From NCBI GenBank assembly GCA_037042915.1, contig CM073193.1:5890001-5954000 (forward strand): DNA of 64,000 nucleotides, written 5' to 3'. The position numbers and the translations under genes were made by a program. Under the pieces are notes generated by a model. It made no database searches and had not been told where the DNA came from. It saw only the letters and a list, made by a program, of their open reading frames with translations. Of this stretch, positions 55,482 to 64,000 are shown piece by piece; positions within the stretch are counted from its first letter, which is position 1, and each line of letters starts with the position of its first letter. Source of the DNA: Auricularia sp. M13. Taxonomy: Eukaryota; Basidiomycota; Agaricomycetes; Auriculariales; Auriculariaceae.

Positions 55482-58400
55482 GACTGTTGTGGGACAAGCC
55501 TTGCGCGCGCGAGGCCGATGCTGGGCGCATTATATAGGAGGCGGCTAAATTTGGCTAGAACGACGTCATGTGGGGTCACCATCGATGTCAAGAGTGAATG
55601 CGGACCTGTGCGGCAAACACGAGGCACGTTGCCTCGAACTTGAAGGCCATCTCTGGCTGGCCATGGTCGCATCAGGGCCAGCTCGACGGTTTGAGGGTAT
55701 GAATGAGACTCCAATGAAAGGGTCGAAGGAATTATCGAACGCGTTACACGCCAGGGATGGGTAAATTGGCCACAGAGCCGGAAATTTCAACTCCCCGCAA
55801 AAGGTTGAGACTCTGGTGAATGTGGTAAGCCACAGCAGCATCGAAAACAACAAGCCTACCGCAGTATTGTTGAGGATCGACGTCAAATGAGGCCGAGGAC
55901 GTGCGGTGCTTGCGTTTGTCGTATTTCGGGAGCTGCCCAGCGCTATAGTCTGTGGTATCACCAAACTTGACGAATAATGGACGGTAGCCTGGTAAAGTAG
56001 AAGGTTAATGATCACATTGTCACGGAGGGAGCAGGCGACATACGCTGTTGGACAAGACACAAGCCTCGGGGGAGCCGTGGTACAAGGGCTAGCCTTCTGA
56101 CCAGTTAACAGAGATCCGGGCAGCGGGGAAGCCTCCAAGTCGGCTAACCGAGTAATGCGAGGCCAGAGGGATCAGAAGAACCCGCAAGAAAGCACTTGCG
56201 AGGTGGGAAAAAAACCAGGTGCGAGCGAATACATTTTTTGAACGATTATCGGGAGTAGCACCAGTCAGACGGTGACCTTGAAAACCAGACGCAAACGGCA
56301 GAGTACGATGCACAGCTAGTTGTCTCGTAATGATTGCCGTTTTGCAAGACGGCGCGCGCTTTAGGAAGAAAATGAACCGTAGAAAAGGCCTGGACCATTT
56401 GTATCAGTACATTCGAATAGGCCGGGTCCGAGCAAACAGTTGGCACTGTGGTTGCAGTGATACATACTTCAACTGCATTGCGTCAAGTAAGCGCGCGGGG
56501 CGAGCCCATCGACAAAAGTTCGAGTGGCAAGGTCAAGCGTCAGCAACTTGAAAAAGCACGCTGAGCGAGCCCTGGATTCTTGTCGACCAGACGAAGCGAT
56601 TGCCATGAGCGTCGGAGCAACGACGTTCGAACTCCGACGTGTAATCTCCGACAAGTTGATCATGACGCCCGTGCAGTTCAAGACTTCAAGTCCCCTTACG
56701 AGCGCCTGCTGCATGCGCACGCTACGACGGCCCGTGATTTTCTTAGTTTGCTCCATACATCTGGCGGCATGCGCTGCTGGCGACCCTTCGCGCCCCTGGG
56801 CCAGCGATTTGGACCGAAACTACCCGCCAGACTTGGCGCTCTGCGCAGGACATTGCTTTCGGATTTGTACTGGAACTCATCACGCGCTCAAGACAGCCTC
56901 TGGCTTTGTATCCTGGCTTTGTATCCGGTCCCGGATGATTCGTTCCACTCAGCATCGCGACTCGCTTGCGACCGAGCGCTCAAAGCTGTGATTTCGGCGC
57001 TAGAAATCCTAGACACACAGTACCCTTCCCCCATCGAGCTCTACTCCCACGCCGACTTCAGTCTCCACGAATAGTCTCTGTGTTTCATACGCGCTCCTAC
57101 GTTTCGCCGCTCCTGATGTCTGCCAACTGCCAACACTAATCTACAGGACTGTCACCGTGCAAGATATTGTCAGCGTTGCGCGACGGAACGCCGTCTCGAC
57201 CACAGTTTATTCTGGATTCTCAGGGGCTCCACTCGCTTCCGTACTGTTTGGACAAACTCAGTCTTGTGTTTTGCGCGATAAACTGAAGCGCCAAACAGAT
57301 CGCGCCCAGTCCTGGCGGCCGCGGCTGCCGAACTTTGTGCACTGTCTCCGACATGAACTCCTCCCGAGCTACTTCGATTTCTCCACATTTTGAGGCTTCA
57401 AATGCACTACTACGATGCGCTGGTCTGCGGGCTTCCGTACATTCCTTCCGATATGTGCTAATTAGCCCTTGGATTCTACGCACCGTCTTCACTGTCCCCG
57501 AAACAATGCAGCTACCACAAGAAGACAGCCGTACTGTACAGTTCCCGACACGAGCGTCTTCTAGCGCGCTACGACATACATGCCGATCGTCCTCGCGTTT
57601 CAGCATGGGTCTAACGGTTACGCTGCGTATTGACCGGAGCATATCACTGTGGAGTCTCCTGCCGAGTGCGCTACGCTCACATTCCACGAAATTGCAACCG
57701 GCGATTGCAGTTACCTGGGTAGATATGCTATATGAGGGACGTGCCGCCCACAATCTGCCATTTTTGGTGCGCGGCGCGTCGTCACGGCTCACTGCCAGTG
57801 TTCAGTCTGCAAATAGTCACCGCAAGTTGATGCGCATTGATTGCGAGCGATGCTTCTGCTATTTTCCGTGATCGCGAAGTGATGACCCGGAACCGATGGT
57901 CTAGCTCTGAGGAGTCTTCAGAAGGTGCTCCTGCCTGTGCTGCGCAAACGTGAGGGAGATCCTCGACCAACTAATCTCACAATGGCAGATGAGAGTGACG
58001 GACACCGGTATCGGACCGCTAGGTCTCCGAGTCGATGGTCTGGAGATCCACCAACTCCGAGGGTCATGATTCTGGCTTTACCTGGCGGCAGCTAGTGTCA
58101 ACCCGAGACTCAGAGTCGGTCTGCATGGGGTATGCTATCTTAGCTCGCACCCCGCTCCGATGTAAGTGCTGCGGTCTGACCACGACAGATACAGCCCTAG
58201 TCCATCTTCAAGTTGTCCACGCATATCTCACTCGGCGTTCACATCTTCGATTTGCCACAGTGCCATCATACTCTTCTCCACTGCTGCCTATCTCTGCAGA
58301 TACCATACTTGAGTCCCTTTGGATGCGCGAGGGCCCCTGTGCAATGCTATCTCATCGCAATATTTCGTCAGGACATCGGCGCTCGCTTCTGTGACACCTG

Positions 58401-58579
58401 CTGTCGACTTTCAATTTTAGACACCCGAGTTCTCGCATCTGTCTCTGTCGTCGTTCTCGGACAAACTCTGCACACAGCACGGTAAAGATTCCACGATCAT
58501 GATGTTGTATGAACCTTGACATAATATCGCGGACAACGTCGGCCGCGGAGGGCTGTCACTCTCAGTTCCGCTGTGGCCT
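55482..58579. other. Long gap of 3.1 kb between GAD and CFA synthase
   Basis: It begins with the GAD promoter. Several frames of 150-190 codons are open (55566-56138 minus; 56580-57074, 57220-57792 minus; 57335-57871), but they overlap on opposite strands and have no recognised motif. The plus-strand end ALKAVISALEILDTQYPSP near 57000 looks coding-like and may be a relic. I cannot support a gene. Confidence 0.3.
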
Positions 58580-60519
58580 TCAGATGGTGGAGGTCTCGAG
58601 ATTGCAACCATACGATCCGGTAGCTTCCCGGAGGAAGCTGATCGTATGGTTCCCCAGCGTGCGAGACTGGAATCCTGCCTCGCAATAGTAACTGGAACAT
58701 GCGTCAGGGGCTAGAATGTCGTCGCGGATAAGAGTCTCACAAGTAATCTAACGATCGGGACGCGGGGCGTTAGCGGTGTGCGAAGTGCTGAGGGGTTGAA
58801 ACCTACAGAGCCACTTCCTGCGGAAGATTTCGAGCTCACGGGCGCCGCCCTCGCCGTTCATGACGTCCGGATACTGAATCCTCAGCTCCGGCGCGATTAC
58901 ATCATCGAAACAAGCGTCGAAGCGCCTTGCCCATTCGCGGAGTGTGCGAGAATAGTGGGGGCCAATGTTATCGACGGTGTCGACGATGAACCGGGCCCCG
59001 GATCCCTTGTGGATGCCATCGACGAGCTGGGTCACCGTCGGCAGGAAGCAACCAGGAAATACTGCCAAGTTATTAGCTAAGAGAAAGTCGAACTGAGTGG
59101 CCACATACTCTGCGTGTGGGTGAGCCGCGCGTGCTAGCGCGTCAATGCTGTATACTCACGTATTTCTGAATGAAGTCGATGTTGGTCTCATAAGCCTCAA
59201 TTCCTGAGATACGATCGGTGGAGAGAAGTTGCACCATGTCGCAGAGACTCACGCGTATCAGGCATCGTGCTGACTTGAATGACGCCAACAGCATCGCGAC
59301 GCTTCAAGGCCCAGTTGACGACGCCGAAGTACGTGGGAAGGAACTTCAGCCCGACGTGTTCGATCATCTCGATGCTGACGAAGCGGTCAAACGTGCCTTC
59401 CCACTCCTTTGGGAGCGCGCGATAGTCGAGGAGATGGACGCGAATTTTGTCCTGAAGGCCAGCCGCGGCGATACGCTGCTCGGCCAGCGTCTTCTGCTCC
59501 GACGACAGCGTGATGCTCTCGACCGTGCAGTCGCAATTCGGAACAGACTGAACAGCACGGATAGCGAACTCGCCCCAGCCAGTGCCGATCTCGAGGATGC
59601 GACTGCCGGGCTTGATCTTTAGTCTGCGAAGGATGTGGCGAATCTTGCGCAACTGCGCCTCGTGCAGCTCCTCCGAGTCGTCGCGTGACGAGGCGCAAGT
59701 ACCTGCCAGCGGAGAAGTGCTGAGAACGTGGGAGCCAGTGTCGCCATCGAGCAGATCGCCGTCGAGCTTCTCGAAAATGGCACTCGAGTACATCATGTCG
59801 CGAGAGAGAAACCTGTCAACATGAAAGATGTGATCATGTGGATCGTGCCGTTTATGGGCGATGATGCCACTCACCCTTCAAACATGCAGTTCGAGATGTC
59901 GTAGTGAGCGCTGATGTTGCTGCGTGTAATGCCCAGCGCATTCGTGAACCGGTTCGAGGTGAAGTAATTGGGGATAGCGCTGAGTGCCTTGGAAAGCGTT
60001 CCTTCGATGCGATCCAACTTCTCTCTGTTGAGGAGAAAGATCTAGGCACTTTTCAAGCGTCTGCGAAGAAAGAATGGAAAGCCACAGACCTTGAACACGT
60101 TACGAAGATCCTCCGTACCACATTTTACCTACACAGTGCCTATATTAGGTAGGAAACGCATGCTAAGAGTCGAGGACCCTGCTTACATCGCCCAGCATGT
60201 ACCCTTCCGCAAAGCCGAGACCCCCCATGCATGCCAGGCGCAGCCAGAAGGCGTCTCTCACAACATGCAACTCCGCTGTAGGCCCAGGCCTCTTAATGAG
60301 AGGTGGGAAAACGTGAACGCGCCCGTCTTGCTTGACTACGCGTAGCTGGCCATGATCAAGTTGCTGAAAGGTGGAGACGACGGCTGACTCCGCAAGGTCT
60401 GCGAAAGGAAGCCAACTGCTCTTAAATATCGTGTCGCGCACGCTGCCAAGAAGTGTGTCGGCGAAGGAGGCAAAGGAAACGGCCTGAGAGGTAATGGGAA
60501 GGAGTTGCTGGTGGGTCAT
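58580..60519 (-). CDS. Cyclopropane-fatty-acyl-phospholipid synthase (SAM-dependent)
   Basis: The gene begins MTHQQLLPITSQAVSFASFA. Family blocks follow: LACMGGLGFAEGYMLGDV, SNISAHYDISNCMFEGFLSR, the SAM-binding glycine loop RILEIGTGWGEFAIRAVQ, TLSSEQKTLAEQRI, FDRFVSIEMIEHVG, and VFPGCFLPTVTQLVDGI. The last exon supplies SYYCEAGFQSRTLGNHTISF, restoring the conserved C-terminus after KWLC; its donor AG|GTTTCA at about 58775 is inferred. The enzyme transfers a methylene group from SAM to the double bond of membrane phospholipid acyl chains. Fungal homologues also include C9-methyltransferases of glucosylceramide, but the HYDISN and C-terminal pattern suit CFA synthase. It is divergently paired with a delta-9 desaturase. 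Confidence 0.9.
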
Positions 60520-60855
60520 GTTGAGCGCTAGGATTCTGCAGTGCGTTTCCGTTCTGTTTTGAACCTGATAAATGTTGCTGTGGCCAATGATACGTTAGCG
60601 GCTCCGATCGTCACACTCACGTCCCAGCTAAGTTAGAACAACATTGTTGCTTTGATGCGGCGGGCAATCTTCGGATACATTCTGCGGCAGGCCATCATCG
60701 GATCTGCTTCTGAACTTTACCGGTTACCCCTCTTGCGCCAGTCCTATCCCGTATCTGACCGCCAAGATTGGAACTATATAACCCTGAACGTGGATGTCGC
60801 GATGTCCTGGCATAAAATCAAGGCCGCTCCAGTCCAGGAGCGCTAGTTTTTAGCA
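60520..60855. promoter_or_regulatory. Bidirectional promoter between CFA synthase and delta-9 desaturase
   Basis: The 336-bp region separates two divergent lipid genes. A TATA box ACTATATAACC (60773-60783) lies about 75 bp upstream of the desaturase ATG on the plus strand. No equivalent element is clear for the minus-strand gene. Confidence 0.55.
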
Positions 60856-62766
60856 ATGACCTCGACCCCTCCTCCGCCCGGCCACGGTTTCACCAATGGC
60901 AGCGTGTTCTGGGCCTCAAACGCTGTGTTCTTCATTGTCACACATGGTATGGCTATCGTCAGCCTATATGTCTATTCACCAACGCGACTTCCACGTGCCA
61001 CGGTCGTAATGATACCGATCCTATGGCACTTTGCTATGTTCGGGTACGTACAGTATAAGTATTTGCCCTACCGCTCACAGCGCTCGGACTGCCAAGCATT
61101 ACCGTTGGATACCATAGGCTCTGGTCCCACAGATCTTTCCGAGCTGGACGTCTCGTGCGTATGTTCCTCGCCTTCGGAGGGGCGAGCGCCGTGCAAGGTA
61201 AGCCGGTGGTCCGCTCAACTGAAATTATCACAAATACCTAATACATCATGTTTACGTTTCAAGGCTCAATTAAGGTGCCGTCTTTCAGATTTTTTTTTTG
61301 TCTGTTTAACTAATTTGATTGACGGATCATAGTGGTGGTGTGCGTCCAGTCAATAGGAAGTTCGCCGCACTTTCCTAAACGTTCCCAGGCCTGCGCCATC
61401 GTCTGCATCATCGATTTACAGATGATCCTGTGCACGACCCGTAAGCACTCAGTTACTACATATACATGGATTAGACTGAAGCCAATATGAGATACGCCGC
61501 AACGCGCGGGATGCTGTTTGCACACATGGGTTGGATTTTCTTCAAGCCTTCGTATTCGCGCATGAACCTTATAGACCGCGAGGATCTTGAACGAGATCCA
61601 GGTGGGTGGGACTGCCTTCGTTTTCGAGACTGGTCGTACTCAATCAATCCTTCTCGACCAGTCGTACGCTTGCAACACCGCTACTATGGTAAAATTATCA
61701 ATGCGCCGAACGCGTAGATCCCCGTCACTAATACAAACAGCAGTTTCCATCGCATTGTTCATGGGCTTCATCTTTCCGGCACTACTCGGCGCACTGTGGA
61801 ATGATGCTTTGGGCGGCTTCCTGTACGGTGCCGTCTGGAATCGGGTCCTCATCTGGCACTGTACCTTTCTTGTCAACTCGTACGGAATTCTGCCCTTTCC
61901 CTTCTTTTGAGAACTTATTCGAGCAGACTCGCACATTGGCATGGTTTTCAGCCGTACAGCGACGAGGTTACGGCGAGAGGAAACCTTGTGAGTACCTGAT
62001 TCCGCCTCAGATAAAGCTGATCAACTTTCATAGCTACTGGCCATGCTTACCAATGGGGAAGGGAATCACAATTTCGTGAGCAATACGTCTTTGTGTTCGA
62101 ATGAATGTCGTTAACAATACAATGATTAGCACGTGCGATACTTCCAGCTATTATGTCCAGACTCTGAGATCATGTAGCACGCGTTCCCGCACGACTTCAG
62201 AGCCGGAATGCACGCCTCAGAGTACGACCCCAGCAAATGGTTACTCCTGTTTCTGCGCCGGCTGCGTCTTGTTTGGGGTCTTCGACAGGCACGACAGGAA
62301 GACATAGCATGGGCTGTGGAGGATATGAGACGTCGTCACAGTGATGTCAAACCCCTCACCAATGGCTGTGACAACGAGCCTGATGCACCTTCAATGGCGA
62401 TGCCGACATGGAGTCTCCACGACGTACAAGACTTTGTGCACACTGACTGTCGCTGTGCGCTTTTATTAGATGGTTTCGTAATCGACGCAACATCACTCCT
62501 GGGAGACCATGTGCGCTTGCCCCGTTCGTCCTTCTCATCCGCTGATAGTATTTCAGCCTGGCGGGGGCTCAATCATCCGAGCGTATGCCTATCGTGGCGG
62601 ACCCCATACGCAGGGTCAGCATTGCGCCCATCCGGACAAGTGGCTTGAAGGCCAATGGGCGTTTCACGGCGGGTTGAATAATCATTCCCGTGCGGCTAAT
62701 AGACGTGTGAGGGAACTCCGTGTAGCTCGTTTCCAGAGCAGTGCAGAGGACGCTGGATCCGGCTAG
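60856..62766 (+). CDS. OLE1: Stearoyl-CoA (delta-9) desaturase with C-terminal cytochrome b5 domain
   Basis: Thirteen exons join in phase to 427 residues. Histidine box 1 is GYHRLWSHR, box 2 is HRLHHR, and box 3 is GNHNF-H-HAFPHDF. The core also has RGMLFAHMGWIFFKPS and LIWHCTFLVNS. The C-terminus is a cytochrome b5 domain: LLLDGFVIDATSLLGDHPGG and a distal His in FHGGLNNHS. The enzyme makes oleic and palmitoleic acyl-CoA in the ER. Exons: 60856-61043, 61097-61197, 61264-61274 (11 nt), 61333-61339 (7 nt), 61389-61440, 61492-61601, 61662-61688, 61741-61879, 61927-61987, 62034-62075, 62130-62132 (3 nt), 62178-62510, 62557-62766. Introns are 45-66 nt, matching the genome norm. It is the divergent partner of CFA synthase. 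The microexons rest on homology, not on transcripts. Confidence 0.9.
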
Positions 62767-63008
62767 ACAAACTATATGCTAGCACCTTTGCGGTGCCTTG
62801 AACAACTTGCTTCGATCCGCATATGATCTGTCCCAAATTTATGGTATACGAAGTCCGATTGAATACCCCCCAAACCCTTATAAGCGCTCCTCGATGCGTT
62901 CGAAACGAATTCTCGTCTCTCAAATCTGCTGTCCGCGCTGGTATATTTGGCTGAACCCGTCGCTTGACTCTGACTAAACTACAACACCACCGCAGATCGA
63001 AGACGACC
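62767..63008. other. Short spacer with promoter of the thioesterase gene
   Basis: About 240 bp. A TATA-like CCCTTATAAGC (about 62876-62886) lies some 125 bp upstream of the thioesterase ATG. Confidence 0.4.
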
Positions 63009-63732
63009 ATGTCAGTCGCACCGCAATACGACCGCGTTCCCATAGACGAAGGGGCGCTGGCAGCCATATCTGGGAACGCATCGGCCAGCGTGAAGCGCAC
63101 ACTGTTACAGATGCTGGCGACCCAATGTTTTCCCGGCCTTTTCGGGGCGTCCATAGCGCAAAGCATGCGCATCGTCAAGATCGACCTTGTACCACGTATC
63201 GGAGATCCATCTCGCATTGAGAGCGTTGTGGTTTGCGACGTTACTGTCACACCAGGTTATCGCTCAGACTGCTAATTTGTCACACTGTTTCGACAGCTGA
63301 TAGGACGTCTGACAGATATGATCGACGAGCGGGGTAACTTGGCACACGGTTGCGTTGCTTTCTTCATCGACATGTTCTCAACGTTTCCTATCGTTGTGCA
63401 AGGCGCTCACAAAGGGATGTCGGGCGACCTCATCGGGGTCTCACAGTCTATGAACTTCGTCTTCCACGCCACAGCTCATGTGTACGTCCCATCTTTGGGC
63501 GTCCCTTAACAGTGCTGAAAAATCAATATGTAGAGGAGCGCAGCTTCGAGCGGTATCAACATGCCTGTCTCGTGGAAGTCGCACTATGAGCGCTCGCTGT
63601 GAAGTAAGTGCGTGCCGCGCGCGTCCGCTGGGGCCGACTAATCCCTGATTCCAGGTATGGGACATAACAGGAAATCAGATTATCTGTTCTGCTGTACATG
63701 TTAAGATGGCCCCCTCTCTCCCCAGACTGTAA
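63009..63732 (+). CDS. Acyl-CoA thioesterase, hotdog fold (PaaI/ACOT13-like)
   Basis: Exons 63009-63255, 63304-63481, 63534-63603 and 63655-63732 join in phase to 190 residues. The central helix region reads NLAHGCVAFFIDMFSTFPIV, followed by GVSQSMNFVFHATAHVGAQL, MSARCEVWDITGNQIICSAV and HVKMAPSLPRL, which match the PaaI/ACOT13 thioesterase pattern (HGG replaced by HGC). The enzyme hydrolyses acyl-CoA thioesters, tuning free fatty acid and CoA pools. It follows the delta-9 desaturase in the same direction 240 bp downstream. The first acceptor (CTGATAG|GACG) is chosen to keep frame into GRLTDMIDERGN. Confidence 0.85.
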
Positions 63733-64000
63733 CGTCAGTAATCACCAACCTGATCAAGTCCAGTGGGTCAGCTCAGTCGGCGGGAGAACGTAGCATTGAT
63801 GGCGGTTGATCTGAGGAGCTATCACGTGATGCGGAACTTCATGTCGAACTGTCGGAGTTTGCACCGTCACGTTACCCCGCTGCGTCAACTCAGTGCAGTA
63901 TCTTATATAATCATGTGCTATCCTTGTGTAGACTATGTGGCTATTTATGGCTAAAGGTTTGCCTACGGCCACTTGTAATACGAGGAACTCGCTTGTCAAA
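63733..64000. other. Right-edge spacer
   Basis: The last 268 bp contain no recognisable gene. It may include the 3' end of the thioesterase transcript. Confidence 0.4.

Noticed and set aside
58580-58790. C-terminal truncation of CFA synthase at 58748
   Set aside because: Reading through an intron restores YYCEAGFQSRTLGNHTISF, which is the expected family C-terminus.

Overview
The window is nuclear DNA from a filamentous basidiomycete, most likely an Agaricomycete. Protein-coding genes are cut by many very short introns (mostly 45-66 nt), coding exons are GC-rich, and the gene set is typically fungal: PDS5, GPN1, a dihydroceramide desaturase, a cytochrome-b5-fused delta-9 desaturase, glutamate decarboxylase, CFA synthase, MFS and MATE transporters, an F-box protein and intradiol dioxygenase. 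Gene models were assembled by eye from the reading frames and splice signals, and several were checked for phase across every intron.

Layout. 1-8.1 kb: 5' part of an intradiol (catechol/hydroxyquinol-type) dioxygenase (-), GPN-loop GTPase 1, a class C beta-lactamase-fold hydrolase and an MFS transporter. 8.1-9.8 kb: gene-poor. 9.8-16 kb: a Pro/Ser-rich protein of a locally expanded family (-) and a BRD7/9-like bromodomain protein whose bromodomain is split by an intron about 25 times the usual size. 16.4-19.6 kb: three tandem coiled-coil genes (-), at least two of them clear paralogues. 20.2-22.5 and 29.6-32.1 kb: two MATE transporters flanking a repeat-rich block. That block holds an element bounded by palindromes, an intron-bearing tRNA-like gene, a tRNA gene apparently broken by a 2.3-kb insertion with 17-bp direct repeats, BRCT-gene pieces, dispersed direct and inverted repeats, and another Pro/Ser-rich protein. 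32.9-46.4 kb: further members or fragments of the expanded family surround PDS5 and the sphingolipid delta-4 desaturase. 47.6-55.5 kb: F-box protein, a head-to-head pair of arrestin-like paralogues, and glutamate decarboxylase. 58.6-63.7 kb: a lipid cluster made of CFA synthase head-to-head with a delta-9 desaturase, then a hotdog acyl-CoA thioesterase.

The most striking observations are: (1) the delta-9 desaturase can only be read through microexons of 11, 7 and 3 nt, the 3-nt one supplying one histidine of the third histidine box; (2) a lineage-specific protein family present about five times, with a conserved intron inside a KRAAT(D/N) motif; (3) a tRNA gene split by inserted DNA; (4) a perfect 20-bp-stem hairpin behind the second MATE gene; and (5) repeated use of GC-AG introns.
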